Of a stretch of 64,000 bases of DNA, positions 47,525 through 56,463 are shown piece after piece (position 1 is the stretch's first letter; every line of letters starts with the position of its first letter). Made by a program: the position numbers and the translations under genes. The stretch covers positions 1,240,001 through 1,304,000 of the forward strand of contig NZ_CP102099.1 in NCBI RefSeq assembly GCF_024582815.1, in the 5' to 3' direction. The notes beneath the pieces were generated by a model. The model had not been told where the DNA came from and made no database searches. It worked only from the letters and a program-made list of their open reading frames with translations. This DNA comes from Acinetobacter colistiniresistens. Lineage in GTDB: Bacteria; Pseudomonadota; Gammaproteobacteria; Pseudomonadales; Moraxellaceae.

Positions 47525-48187
47525 TTAAGCTGAAATTAATTGGCAATATGAGCAATACAAAAAAATCAGAATGACCAATGCGATCACAGGTGAAACGATG
47601 TAGGCCCATGTCGGAATGGCAGGCATTTCTATTTCAGCTGTTGGTTCATGATCTGTCGTTGTGGGCTGAGCTTGATGCACCATTTGATTAAATTCCTGCA
47701 TGGTTGCTTCAAGAGAGACTTCTTGCTGTACGACCGGTTTTGAGCCGAGCAATTCTGTGAGTTGGTTGGTTGACCATACCCAGTCTTCAGCTTGTCCTGA
47801 TAAATGTTCAATTTGACCCAGTAACAGTTCGGTTAATCCTGTTTGCCCGAAGCTCCCAGTTGCATCGAGCTGTTTTAATTCAGCTAATTGTAGCGTGAGA
47901 ACATCAGAAATACTGCTTTCAAGTTCAGTTGCTTTAAGCGTTGATTGGTTATGGGCTGAGGTGGTCAGATGGCGAGACACTTCTTGAATATAAAGCGGAT
48001 CAGCAGTTTGAACTTCCTGATAGAGTTTCTGTGGATTTTGTTTCCACAAACTGATCAGCTGTCCCAATGCTAATACGTTCACTTCGTCAATATAGGCATG
48101 TTTTTCTTTAGGAGAATATTGACTAAAAAGTTGCGGTTTTTGAATTTTAATTTGTTCAGCAAAATACTGAACTAAGTCAAATGCCAT
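47525..48187 (-). CDS. Tail-anchored hypothetical protein
   Basis: The 220-residue protein is hydrophilic and mainly helical, with one C-terminal transmembrane helix (WAYIVSPVIALVILIFLYCSYC) and only a few residues after it. The bulk therefore faces the cytosol and the protein is a tail-anchored candidate. Residues 1-75 and 95-165 are alpha-helical and acidic, with no motif I recognise. It starts 15 bp after sspB and could be cotranscribed with sspAB. Alternatively it belongs with the GTPase module downstream, where a membrane anchor would fit. No family is assigned. Confidence 0.6.
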   Translation of the reverse strand: MAFDLVQYFAEQIKIQKPQLFSQYSPKEKHAYIDEVNVLALGQLISLWKQNPQKLYQEVQTADPLYIQEVSRHLTTSAHNQSTLKATELESSISDVLTLQLAELKQLDATGSFGQTGLTELLLGQIEHLSGQAEDWVWSTNQLTELLGSKPVVQQEVSLEATMQEFNQMVHQAQPTTTDHEPTAEIEMPAIPTWAYIVSPVIALVILIFLYCSYCQLISA

Positions 48188-48202
48188 CGTGTCTATCCTC
48201 GC

Positions 48203-48628
48203 TTAATCTAGAATTCTTAGTGAAGGTTTCTTTTTGGTTGGTTCAGTTTCTTGCTTGGCTTCTTCGGCTGGCGCTACAGCTGTTTCTGTAAGTGCTTCAT
48301 ATTCTGAAGGATCAAAAAATAAACCTTGACCATTTTCTCTGGCATATATGCCGAGTACCGCACGAATCGGGACATAAATTTCTTTTGCGACACCGCCAAA
48401 ACGAGCAGAGAAGGTAATCGCTTCATTGCTCATATGGAGTTGATGGATGGCGTGTGGTGCAAGGTTTAAGACAATCTGACCATCTTTTACAAATTGCAAA
48501 GGCACATCGGTGTGTGGTTGGGTTGCATCAACTAATAAATAGGGCGTCAGTTGGTTATCGCAAATCCATTCATAAATGGCGCGAGCAAGATAGGGACGTG
48601 TCGGCGTAAAAGTTATTTGCTCAGACAT
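48203..48628 (-). CDS. sspB: ClpXP specificity-enhancing factor SspB
   Basis: SspB tethers ssrA-tagged substrates to ClpX for degradation. The 141-residue protein begins with a TPTRPYLARAIYEWICDN segment, shows IVLNLAPHAIHQLHMSNEAITFSARFGG as the substrate-binding beta core, and ends in an acidic linker plus a ClpX-binding tail (KKPSLRILD). The tail is the expected XB motif. It sits directly downstream of sspA (14 bp), the classical ssp operon. Confidence 0.95.
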   Translation of the reverse strand: MSEQITFTPTRPYLARAIYEWICDNQLTPYLLVDATQPHTDVPLQFVKDGQIVLNLAPHAIHQLHMSNEAITFSARFGGVAKEIYVPIRAVLGIYARENGQGLFFDPSEYEALTETAVAPAEEAKQETEPTKKKPSLRILD

Positions 48629-48642
48629 AATTGAAAAACTTA

Positions 48643-49302
48643 TTAAATCGTAGAAATCAATTCATTGTAGCTGTTTTTTTCTTGAGCTGTCATTGATTTA
48701 ATGAACGATGGTCGGCTAAAGATACGATGACAATACAAGAATATAGGTCGACAGTGCTGTGCTGGCAATTCAACTCCCATACTTTTCAGCCGAAGGAAGA
48801 TCGGGGCCAGCATACAATCGAGAATGGAAAATGTTTCTGACATGAAAAATGGGAAATGCTGAAATAGCGGAGTCAGTGAAATTAAGGTATCTCTCAACTC
48901 TTTCTGTGCGTTTTGCTGCTGTTTTTGATCTAATGTATCTGCATGTCTAAGCATCTGATCCGCCAGCTTGAACCAGTCTTGTTCAAAACGCCAGATATAT
49001 TGACGCTGCTCTGCACGAGCCATGGGCGCATCGGCGTAGAGCTTATTTTGACGATAGCGATCATCTAGATATTCGGCAATCACATTGGCCGAAAACAGTT
49101 TTAGATTTTGTTCGATCAACATGGGAAGTTGATTATAGGGATTGAGGTCCGCTAAATCCTCATCTTCGTGGTCGGTGATAATGAGCTGATATTTGATTTG
49201 TTTTTCAGCCAGTAAAAAACGAATCCAGTGTGAACGGAAATCATCTGCATGACTATAAAGCGTAATGCCTTGGACAGGGCTTGGGGGATTTTCTAGAGAC
49301 AT
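48643..49302 (-). CDS. sspA: Stringent starvation protein A
   Basis: The 219-residue protein has a glutathione S-transferase-like fold, with an N-terminal thioredoxin-like domain (TLYSHADDFRSHWIRFLLAEK) and a NPYNQLPMLI segment, followed by helical repeats. SspA binds RNA polymerase and regulates stress and virulence genes in gammaproteobacteria. The active-site Tyr/Ser of genuine GSTs is not expected here. It is the first gene of sspA-sspB. Confidence 0.93.
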   Translation of the reverse strand: MSLENPPSPVQGITLYSHADDFRSHWIRFLLAEKQIKYQLIITDHEDEDLADLNPYNQLPMLIEQNLKLFSANVIAEYLDDRYRQNKLYADAPMARAEQRQYIWRFEQDWFKLADQMLRHADTLDQKQQQNAQKELRDTLISLTPLFQHFPFFMSETFSILDCMLAPIFLRLKSMGVELPAQHCRPIFLYCHRIFSRPSFIKSMTAQEKNSYNELISTI

Positions 49303-49429
49303 AAGTCCAAAAAATTATGGTTGACTGTTTAGAATACTAAAATTAACGTTGGAAATCACTTAAAGCTGAATAATATGATTGTTACGGAATAGATTTATGA
49401 TTCAATAAGTTTAAAGAGAGAACAAGGGA

Positions 49430-49825
49430 ATGAAAGGATATTACTTGGCCGCACTTTGTACTGGGTTATTACTGGGTGGCTGTGTAAGCGCGCAGACTGT
49501 CTCCAAGCAGGTGCATCGTGCTACATCGGCGGAGAGCCGAGCCGCTACGGATGTTGCGATTGCTGTGGCAGCTGATCAAGATGACTCGCAGTATGGGGGT
49601 ATCAAAAAACAGTATCTGGTCAAAGCTTGTAAAGTGACGATTTATAACGATGGGCCAATTCGAATGGTCAATGAAAAAACGGGGCAGCCGTGTAATGCGC
49701 CAATTCCTGAAGATCATCAATTTTCGAAAACTACCAGAACCTATCAAGAAAATGGCTGTATGATCACGGAATTTGCTGCTGCCGATGGTGTAGGGGATGC
49801 AATGATGGATTGTTCTCAAAAGTAA
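49430..49825 (+). CDS. Putative lipoprotein of unknown function
   Basis: The 131-residue protein has a lipobox (LLLGGC, Cys18) after a short signal peptide, so it is probably an outer-membrane or periplasmic lipoprotein. The mature part has four further cysteines (ACKVT, PCNAP, GCMIT, DCSQK) that may form two disulfides, and it is rich in small and charged residues. I recognise no family. It is convergent with rpsI, with a shared terminator. ATG 49430 follows AACAAGGGA, a usable ribosome-binding site. Confidence 0.7.
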   Translation: MKGYYLAALCTGLLLGGCVSAQTVSKQVHRATSAESRAATDVAIAVAADQDDSQYGGIKKQYLVKACKVTIYNDGPIRMVNEKTGQPCNAPIPEDHQFSKTTRTYQENGCMITEFAAADGVGDAMMDCSQK

Positions 49826-49843
49826 TAATTAAAACTAGGCAAT

Positions 49844-49874
49844 AAAAAAACCCCGGATAAAATCCGAGGTTTTT
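49844..49874. terminator. Bidirectional terminator between lipoprotein and rpsI
   Basis: A near-perfect stem (49844-49858 with 49862-49874, one mismatch) has A7 before and T5 after. It terminates both the lipoprotein gene and rplM-rpsI. Confidence 0.8.
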
Positions 49875-49892
49875 GTCCAACTCGTAAAACGA

Positions 49893-50279
49893 TTAACGTT
49901 TAGAGAATTGAGGACGTTTACGTGCTTTACGTAAACCAAGTTTCTTACGTTCAACTTCACGAGCATCACGAGTAACGAAACCAGCTTGACGAAGAGCAGG
50001 TTTTAAAGTTTCGTCAGCAGCGATCAATGCACGAGTAATACCGTGACGGATAGCGCCTGCTTGACCACCAATACCACCACCTTTAACAGTGATGTAAAGG
50101 TCAAATTTTTCAGTAACTTCTAAAAGCTCTAAAGGCTGACGCACAACCATACGAGCAGTTTCACGACCGAAATATTGCTCAAGCGTACGGTTGTTAATTA
50201 CGAGTTTACCTGTACCAGCTGATAAGAAAACACGTGCAGTTGCGGTCTTACGGCGACCTGTACCATAATTAGTAGCCAT
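49893..50279 (-). CDS. rpsI: 30S ribosomal protein S9
   Basis: 128 residues with the S9 signatures [35 protein letters not shown] and a basic C-terminal KRPQFSKR tail that reaches the P site. It starts 12 bp after rplM, so the two form the conserved operon. Confidence 0.98.
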   Translation of the reverse strand: MATNYGTGRRKTATARVFLSAGTGKLVINNRTLEQYFGRETARMVVRQPLELLEVTEKFDLYITVKGGGIGGQAGAIRHGITRALIAADETLKPALRQAGFVTRDAREVERKKLGLRKARKRPQFSKR

Positions 50280-50291
50280 GTGCTGTATCCC

Positions 50292-50720
50292 TTAGATGTC
50301 CAAAACTTGTGGCTGTTGAGCAGTATGAGGATGCTCAGTACCAGCGTACACTTTCATTTTTTTGATCATTGCATAACCAAGAGGACCTTTTGGCAACATA
50401 CCTTTAACAGCTTTTTCTAAAACTGCTTCAGGTTTGTGAGCAATTAACTTCTCGAAGTTAGTCTCACGGATACCACCAGGGAAACCAGTATGGCGATAAT
50501 ATTTCTTATCAAGTGATTTTTTACCAGTCACTTGAACGTGTTCAGCATTGATAACAACGATGTAGTCGCCAGTGTCAACGTGAGGAGTATAAGAAGTTTT
50601 GTGCTTACCGCGTAAACGACGAGCGATTTCAGTCGCAAGGCGACCTAAAGTTTTGCCAGAAGCATCAACAACATACCAGTCATGTTGAACTTCAGCTGGC
50701 TTAGCGCTGAGAGTTTTCAT
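50292..50720 (-). CDS. rplM: 50S ribosomal protein L13
   Basis: The 142-residue L13 protein has [19 protein letters not shown] at its start, [19 protein letters not shown], and [12 protein letters not shown]. It is the first gene of rplM-rpsI. In E. coli L13 represses its own operon by binding the mRNA leader. A hairpin upstream (see the promoter entry) is a candidate target here. Confidence 0.98.
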   Translation of the reverse strand: MKTLSAKPAEVQHDWYVVDASGKTLGRLATEIARRLRGKHKTSYTPHVDTGDYIVVINAEHVQVTGKKSLDKKYYRHTGFPGGIRETNFEKLIAHKPEAVLEKAVKGMLPKGPLGYAMIKKMKVYAGTEHPHTAQQPQVLDI

Positions 50721-50812
50721 TTAAACCACTACCTATTATAGTTGGTTTGGACGGTGAAATCTGTCCAAACAAAAGGAGACCGAATTCTACATGAGTTTAT
50801 AAAAGTGCACAA
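50721..50812 (-). promoter_or_regulatory. rplM-rpsI promoter and leader hairpin
   Basis: On the minus strand: -35 TTGTGC (50807-50812), 17-bp spacer, -10 TAGAAT (50784-50789). The predicted leader of about 58 nt contains a perfect 8-bp hairpin GTTTGGAC / GTCCAAAC (50745-50752 with 50763-50770, 10-nt loop) between the start site and the L13 start codon. L13 autoregulation in E. coli works through such a leader; here it is by analogy only. Confidence 0.65.
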
Positions 50813-50987
50813 GGAAAATTCGCCTGAGACGCCAGAATTTGCTGCAATGTGACCGAATTGGGAACTAACACACGCGGAATTGAAGAGAACATTTTGGGTG
50901 TTGTGAGCGGAGTGGATTTCCCCTATGATTTTTATACCAAACATTTGAAATAAATAGAAGTATTTACCTATTCTCTTGGGGAATTTG

Positions 50988-51620
50988 ATGCAGTTGTCGT
51001 TTTCTACAAAAATTGTTGTAGTCACATTATTGATCGGCGTTTGTTCAGCACAAACCAATGCACGACGACTCTATAAATGGGTAGATCAGACCAGTGTAAC
51101 GAACTACTCCGAGTTTCAGCCCAAAGAGGGAACCAGTCGTAAACTGGAGGTACTGGAAAGTCGGGGCAACGATCATATTGACCCTGCAATGGCGGTGACG
51201 GCTGAAATGAAAGCGATTGAAATTCCGGTTGATCAAATGAATCTACAAGGACAAAGCACTACTGCAACCACTCACACGGTTCCACAGCCCACAACACAAA
51301 CCGTGGTCAAGCAAGGCTCAATTGCAGCACCGTATGCGCGTCCTGCAGGTACTGTGGTTGCGACAGCGGCAGTGGAGAAAAAAGAGGCAGCACAGCCGAC
51401 GGCAGTTGCCGAAAAGAAAGAGCTTGTGAGTAATCCTCTGCTTGATAAAGCTGCGAGTTCTGTGGTGGTTAACGAGAAAAAGGACGATGTCGCAAGCATA
51501 CCGCCAGAGAAAAAAGTACAACCTAAAATTAATCCATGGACACGCAAGGTTGAGTTTGTACCTTCGAATCTAGTGCCACAAAACTTACCCAAAGCAACAG
51601 TCAATCCTGAAGGGAAATAA
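50988..51620 (+). CDS. Exported protein with DUF4124-like N terminus
   Basis: I start at ATG 50988 (MQLSFSTKIVVVTLLIGVCS), preceded by TTGGGGAA. A TTG 12 bp upstream is less likely. The signal peptide ends near SAQTNA. The next part, RRLYKWVDQTSVTNYSEFQP, is the DUF4124 pattern (YKWVD...YS), found in periplasmic proteins. The rest of the 210 residues is a long proline-, alanine- and lysine-rich low-complexity region with repeated EKKE/EKKD segments, ending in a positively charged tail. It may bridge periplasm and cell wall, but no function is known. Confidence 0.75.
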   Translation: MQLSFSTKIVVVTLLIGVCSAQTNARRLYKWVDQTSVTNYSEFQPKEGTSRKLEVLESRGNDHIDPAMAVTAEMKAIEIPVDQMNLQGQSTTATTHTVPQPTTQTVVKQGSIAAPYARPAGTVVATAAVEKKEAAQPTAVAEKKELVSNPLLDKAASSVVVNEKKDDVASIPPEKKVQPKINPWTRKVEFVPSNLVPQNLPKATVNPEGK

Positions 51621-51697
51621 TTTATAAAAACGCAGGGCTGTAGCTGCTTTTAGATTTTGGTTACACTAAGACTTAAATCAAAACATGGGCGTTATCG

Positions 51698-52666
51698 ATG
51701 CTTCCTTTATATGTGACTTCAGGTGAACCTGCGGGCATTGGTCCAGATATCTGTCTGAGTCTGGCCGAGCGTGTTGATGAACGACCATTGGTTATTCTGG
51801 CCGATTTGCAGATGTTGCAACAACGTGCCAATCAGTTAGGGATTGATGTTGAACTGATTCCATATCAGGGGCAGACACAATCCAGCCGAAAAGGGCAACT
51901 GTTTGTAGAACATGTCGCTTTAACCAGACCTGTTGTTTTAGGGCAGCTAGATTCAGCCAATGCTACTTATGTATTGGAACAGTTACGTCGCTCAGCAGAC
52001 TATGCCATGTCAGGCCAGAGTGTGGGGGTGGCTACTGCACCCGTGCAAAAGTCAATTATCAATGATGCAGGCATCGCTTTTAGTGGACATACCGAGTATT
52101 ACCAAGAGTTTGCAGGTGTGGATCGTGTGGTGATGATGTTGGCGACCAAAACATTGCGTGTTGCCTTGGCAACGACCCACTTACCGTTACGGGATGTACC
52201 TGATGCGATTACCAAAGCGCGTCTGCATCAAGTGATTGATATTCTGATTCACGACTTAAAAACCAAATTTAAAATCGCTCAGCCACGTATTTTAGTCTGT
52301 GGTTTAAATCCTCATGCAGGTGAGGATGGCTATTTAGGCCATGAAGAAATTGAAGTGATCAATCCTGTATTGGAAACGTATCGTACACAGGGGCTGCATA
52401 TGAGTCTCAGTCTACCTGCGGATACCTTATTTACCCCAGAAAATCTAAAAGATGCGGATGCTGTTTTAGCGATGTATCACGATCAAGGTCTACCTGTGCT
52501 AAAATCACAAGGCTTTGGTGAAGCAGTAAACATTACATTAGGCTTGCCATTTATTCGAACCTCGGTCGATCATGGTACAGCACTTTCTCTTGCAGGCACT
52601 GGACAGGCAAAAGCATCAAGCTTGCATGTTGCAGTGGATTTAGCACTTGATTTAGCCCGTCAGTGA
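51698..52666 (+). CDS. pdxA: 4-hydroxythreonine-4-phosphate dehydrogenase
   Basis: PdxA makes the amino-acetone-phosphate precursor of pyridoxal phosphate. The 322-residue protein starts MLPLYVTSGEPAGIGPDI and contains SGHTEYYQEFAG (metal-site His), CGLNPHAGEDGYLG and YHDQGLPVLKSQGFGEAVN, the family's full metal/substrate set. The normal length is kept. It is first of the pdxA-rsmA-apaH cluster, which is conserved in many gammaproteobacteria. Confidence 0.97.
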   Translation: MLPLYVTSGEPAGIGPDICLSLAERVDERPLVILADLQMLQQRANQLGIDVELIPYQGQTQSSRKGQLFVEHVALTRPVVLGQLDSANATYVLEQLRRSADYAMSGQSVGVATAPVQKSIINDAGIAFSGHTEYYQEFAGVDRVVMMLATKTLRVALATTHLPLRDVPDAITKARLHQVIDILIHDLKTKFKIAQPRILVCGLNPHAGEDGYLGHEEIEVINPVLETYRTQGLHMSLSLPADTLFTPENLKDADAVLAMYHDQGLPVLKSQGFGEAVNITLGLPFIRTSVDHGTALSLAGTGQAKASSLHVAVDLALDLARQ

Positions 52667-52697
52667 TGGGCAAGAAATTATTCACGTTGGAATTATT

Positions 52698-53510
52698 ATG
52701 TATCAAATTAATGCCCTAAACCCTAAAGATGAAGGGCATCAGGCTCGAAAACGTTTTGGTCAAAACTTTTTACATGATCAACGTGTGATTGCCAAAATTG
52801 TACGCTCAGTAAATCCTCGTGCGGGCGAAAACATTGTTGAAATCGGCCCAGGTTTGGCGGCCTTGACCTCACCTTTAATTGGCGAGTGTGATGCGTTGAC
52901 CGTGGTTGAGCTAGACCGTGATCTGGCAGCGGGTTTACCGGGACGCGTGCCGCATCCTGAACGTTTAACCATTGTTGAAGCCGATGCTTTAAAATACGAC
53001 TTCACTCAGTTGTTCCAAGAAGGTCGTCCACTGCGTGTGGTTGGGAATTTGCCTTATAACATTTCAACACCCTTGCTGTTCCATCTCTTGGAGTTTGGCG
53101 ACAAAGTGAAAGACATGCATTTCATGTTGCAAAAAGAGGTGGTGGATCGTATTACGGCAACGCCAAATACCAAAGAGTATGGCCGTTTATCGGTGATGAT
53201 CCAGTATTACTGTAAGCCAACCTTCTTGTTTGAAGTGCCACCAGGTTCATTTAACCCGCCACCAAAAGTAACATCGGCGGTTTTCCGTTTAGAACCCTAT
53301 GATGTTAAACCAATTGTGGCAAAGAATGAAAAAGCTTTAGCACGTTTAGTGGGTCATGTGTTTACCCAGCGTCGCAAGACTTTGCGCAATAGCTTAAAAG
53401 GGATGTTGGTGGAGGATGGCTTTGAAAAAGCAGGTGTTGATCCAATGGCGCGTCCAGAAACCTTAAGTTTGGCAGATTTTGTTGCACTCTCTGATCAGAT
53501 GGTGGCTTGA
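52698..53510 (+). CDS. rsmA: 16S rRNA (adenine1518/1519-N6) dimethyltransferase
   Basis: RsmA/KsgA dimethylates A1518 and A1519 in the 3' hairpin of 16S. The 270-residue protein has RFGQNFLHDQ, the SAM site VEIGPGLAALTSPL, and the NLPYNIST catalytic motif (NLPY). The C-terminal helical domain contains the basic GHVFTQRRKTLRNSLKG segment. The TGA stop overlaps the apaH ATG by one base. Confidence 0.98.
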   Translation: MYQINALNPKDEGHQARKRFGQNFLHDQRVIAKIVRSVNPRAGENIVEIGPGLAALTSPLIGECDALTVVELDRDLAAGLPGRVPHPERLTIVEADALKYDFTQLFQEGRPLRVVGNLPYNISTPLLFHLLEFGDKVKDMHFMLQKEVVDRITATPNTKEYGRLSVMIQYYCKPTFLFEVPPGSFNPPPKVTSAVFRLEPYDVKPIVAKNEKALARLVGHVFTQRRKTLRNSLKGMLVEDGFEKAGVDPMARPETLSLADFVALSDQMVA

Positions 53511-54349
53511 TGTCTAAACGCTATAACTACGTCATTGGTGATGTGCAAGGCTGTTTCGAAGCATTGAAAGCGTTGCTGAAAGAAATCCGTTTTGATCCAG
53601 ACCAAGACTTTTTATGGTTTGCTGGTGACTTGGTTGCACGTGGCGAGAACTCGGTTGGTACATTGCGCTTTATTAAAAAGCTGGCTGATCGTGGCGCCGC
53701 AGCGACGGTGTTGGGTAACCATGATTTAACTCTGATTGCCTGTGCCCGTGGTTTTAAAAAGGCCAAAGACAAGGATCACACCCAAGAGGTGATTGATGCC
53801 ATTGATGGGGATGAACTGATTGACTGGTTGCGCAAGCAGCCGTTGAGTCTATCTCCGAATGCACACACCTTAATTACCCATGCGGGTGTGCCATGTATCT
53901 GGAATGCCGAGCAAACGGTTGCGCTGGCGCGGGAAGTGCAACAGGTTGTTGCGCATGAAGACTTGTCAGTATTGGATGGTTTTCTTGCACAGATGTATGG
54001 TTCGCAGCCTGATCTATGGTCAGATGAACTTACAGGCATGCCGCGTTTACGTTGCATTACCAATTATCTGACCCGAATGCGTTTAACCGATGTAACTGGG
54101 CGTTTAGAGTTTGAGTTTAAAGATGCCTTAGATGCCCCGATGCCAGCAGGTTTTCAACCATGGTTTGAGTTTGAAAGTCATGCAGCACAAAGCCATCAAT
54201 TGATTTTCGGACATTGGGCGGCTTTACAAGGCAAGACCATTAGCGCTCAAATTCAAAATGTCGATGGGGGCTGTGTTTGGGGGCAGCAATTAATGGCATT
54301 CCGTTTGGAAGATCAGCAGCTTTTTGCAGTAGATAACCCTTTGGCTTGA
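53510..54349 (+). CDS. apaH: Symmetrical diadenosine tetraphosphatase ApaH
   Basis: ApaH hydrolyses Ap4A to two ADP and in E. coli also removes Np4 caps from RNA. The metallophosphatase motifs are YVIGDVQGC, FAGDLVARGENS, VLGNHD, THAGVPC and FGHWAALQG. ATG 53510 overlaps the rsmA stop (TGATG), so coupled translation is expected; a TTG three bases upstream is less plausible. The 279-residue length matches the family, and the gene closes the pdxA-rsmA-apaH group. A terminator follows within 20 bp. Confidence 0.97.
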   Translation: MSKRYNYVIGDVQGCFEALKALLKEIRFDPDQDFLWFAGDLVARGENSVGTLRFIKKLADRGAAATVLGNHDLTLIACARGFKKAKDKDHTQEVIDAIDGDELIDWLRKQPLSLSPNAHTLITHAGVPCIWNAEQTVALAREVQQVVAHEDLSVLDGFLAQMYGSQPDLWSDELTGMPRLRCITNYLTRMRLTDVTGRLEFEFKDALDAPMPAGFQPWFEFESHAAQSHQLIFGHWAALQGKTISAQIQNVDGGCVWGQQLMAFRLEDQQLFAVDNPLA

Positions 54350-54368
54350 TGTCGCATCAACTTCTTTT

Positions 54369-54405
54369 AAATGCCCACTTTCAGCTTGAAATTGGGCATT
54401 TTTTA
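54369..54405 (+). terminator. Terminator after apaH
   Basis: Stem AAATGCCCA / TGGGCATTT (54369-54377 with 54393-54401) has an inner TTTCA/TGAAA pairing, a 3-nt loop and a T6 tail. Confidence 0.85.
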
Positions 54406-54475
54406 TTTTAAGGCTGTCAAAAAACTGTCATAGACTGATCATTAAAGTGTCAAAAAATATTTTTATGCTGAAAAC

Positions 54476-55777
54476 ATGAAAATAACGACACAAATGGATG
54501 GCGATATGCACAGTACATACGCTACATCTCTATTCAAGCAAGAGTTTCCTGAAAATTTTAAATTCTACTTTAAAAGGAAACAACTCAAAAATAAACAAGA
54601 TGAATTGTCTGAACTGCGTGATCTGGTTCGTCCTCGTCTCCGCATTGCCATTGTGACTGAAACGTGGCCACCAGAAATTAATGGTGTGGCTCTGTCGATG
54701 ATGCAACTGTGCCAAGGGTTACAAAAGCTTGGACATAAAATTTTATTGGTACGCCCGATACAAAAAGAAGTGTGTACCGAGTTTCATCCAGAGCAGGAAT
54801 GTCTGGTCATGTCTCAGCCGATTCCTAAATATCCAAGTATTCAGTTTGGCTGGCCACAATATCTCAAAGTTTCAAAAGCTTTTGAAAAGTTTGCGCCAGA
54901 TGTGGTGCATATTGTAACTGAAGGCCCGTTAGGCTTAACCTCATTACAAGCCGCTAAGTCGAGAAAAATCGCAGTATCGAGTGGCTTCCATTCAGCCTTT
55001 CATGATTTCAGTCGCTTCTTTGATCTGGCTTTTTTAGTCAAACCAATCCAGCGCTATTTAACGTGGTTTCATAACAGCACCGATGTGACCTGTGTACCGA
55101 GTCAATATACCGAGCAAGCCTTGCGTGGTTTTGGTGTGACTTGCCCTTTGGTAGTGGTGGGTCGCGGTGTAGACACCGTAAAATTTTCACCTCAGCATCG
55201 CTCACAGCAACTTCGCCAACAGTGGGGTGCTGATGCAGAAACGCGAGTCATGCTTTATGTGGGGCGCTTATCTCCAGAAAAAGAAGTCGATGTGCTGATT
55301 AAAAGCTTCCACGCCTTGCAGGCCCGACAAGGCAGAAATATCAAATTTGTGATTGTGGGTGATGGGCCTGATCGAGTGCGGCTTGGAAAAATGGCGCAAT
55401 CTGATGATGTGATCTTTATGGGCAGTTTAAGTGGGCAAGCGCTTTCGGCAGCCTACGCCAGTGCCGATGTATTTGCCTTTGCTAGCCAAGCCGATACCTT
55501 TGGTAATGTGGTTTTAGAGGCGATTGCCAGTGGCTTGGCTGTAGTGGCTTATGACTATGTCTGTGCCCATCAGCATGTCAAACATGATGTCACAGGATGG
55601 TTGAGTCCACTGGGGCATACAACAGATTTAATGCAGTCAATTTGTGATTTACCCGCGCTGCCGCAATTAAGAGCGATGGGTTTACTCGCAAGTGAAAGTG
55701 TCCAGCAGAGCAGTTGGCAGTTTCCAGTACAACAATTAGAACAAGCATTGTATCAAGTCGTGAGGAGTCTCCCATGA
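54476..55777 (+). CDS. Glycosyltransferase family 4 protein
   Basis: The 433-residue protein has a short basic N-terminal region, then a GT-B fold. IAIVTETWPPEINGVALSM opens the acceptor domain. GRGVDTVKFSP, VMLYVGRLSPEKEVDVLIKSF and FAFASQADTFGNVVLEAIASGLAV (with the family's EX7E) form the donor domain. The pattern resembles mannosyl- or SqdX-like transferases acting on lipids. It is followed 39 bp later by a PAP2 phosphatase, so the pair may make or modify an envelope glycolipid. ATG 54476 and later in-frame ATGs are equally possible. Confidence 0.85.
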   Translation: MKITTQMDGDMHSTYATSLFKQEFPENFKFYFKRKQLKNKQDELSELRDLVRPRLRIAIVTETWPPEINGVALSMMQLCQGLQKLGHKILLVRPIQKEVCTEFHPEQECLVMSQPIPKYPSIQFGWPQYLKVSKAFEKFAPDVVHIVTEGPLGLTSLQAAKSRKIAVSSGFHSAFHDFSRFFDLAFLVKPIQRYLTWFHNSTDVTCVPSQYTEQALRGFGVTCPLVVVGRGVDTVKFSPQHRSQQLRQQWGADAETRVMLYVGRLSPEKEVDVLIKSFHALQARQGRNIKFVIVGDGPDRVRLGKMAQSDDVIFMGSLSGQALSAAYASADVFAFASQADTFGNVVLEAIASGLAVVAYDYVCAHQHVKHDVTGWLSPLGHTTDLMQSICDLPALPQLRAMGLLASESVQQSSWQFPVQQLEQALYQVVRSLP

Positions 55778-55816
55778 CCACGACTTAAAGTATTCTCAAT
55801 AAAGAGGAGAAAGAGT

Positions 55817-56368
55817 ATGAATCTTCAAAATGCAAAAATAAAAATACTAGATTTGGATTTAAAAGGGTGTCTCTACCTGAATCATCTCTCTCAATCACAA
55901 CGTGTCGCCTTGTTTTTTAAAATGATTAGTCGTTTGGGTGATGGGCCATTTTGGTATGCCATGTTGTTGTCAGTATGGGCAATGCAAGGCTGGGCGTATG
56001 GTCTACAGCTGTTATATCTGGTTGGGGCGGGTTCTATTGGTACCCTGATTTATAAATTTCTGAAAAATAAAACCACCCGTCCAAGACCCTATCAGGTGCA
56101 TCAGGTCATTGTCTTGGGAGAACGTCCGCTAGACCACTTTAGCTTTCCCTCAGGCCATACTTTACATGCCGTGATGGTCACCATTACTTTGGGGTATATC
56201 CAACCCATGTTATTGATTTTAATGCTACCATTTAGCATTTTGGTTGCATTGTCCCGCATGATATTAGGTCTGCACTATCCCAGTGATGTAATTGTGGGAG
56301 CCATGATTGGTGCATCGGTTGCCAGTGCGATCATTTTACTCGCACCGAGCTTTCATATGGCGTTATAA
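55817..56368 (+). CDS. PAP2-family membrane phosphatase
   Basis: The 183-residue protein has about five hydrophobic segments and the three PAP2 motifs: KNKTTRPRP, FPSGHT and SRMILGLHYPSD. All catalytic residues (Lys, Arg, His, Arg, His) are intact. It probably dephosphorylates a lipid phosphate such as phosphatidylglycerol phosphate, undecaprenyl diphosphate or a glycolipid precursor in the inner membrane. It lies directly behind the glycosyltransferase, with AAAGAGGAGAAAG as a strong ribosome-binding site. Confidence 0.88.
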   Translation: MNLQNAKIKILDLDLKGCLYLNHLSQSQRVALFFKMISRLGDGPFWYAMLLSVWAMQGWAYGLQLLYLVGAGSIGTLIYKFLKNKTTRPRPYQVHQVIVLGERPLDHFSFPSGHTLHAVMVTITLGYIQPMLLILMLPFSILVALSRMILGLHYPSDVIVGAMIGASVASAIILLAPSFHMAL

Positions 56369-56463
56369 GTCTTTTAACAAGAATTTAGCAACAGAACACT
56401 ATCTCTTAAATCAGGTGTTTTGTTAAAGTACGCTCAACGATACAAATTGATTTAGGTTGTTAT

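Noticed and set aside
50729..51058. Minus-strand frame of 109 codons upstream of rplM
   Set aside because: It covers the rplM promoter and leader and overlaps the start of the DUF4124-like gene antisense. The translation shows no domain.
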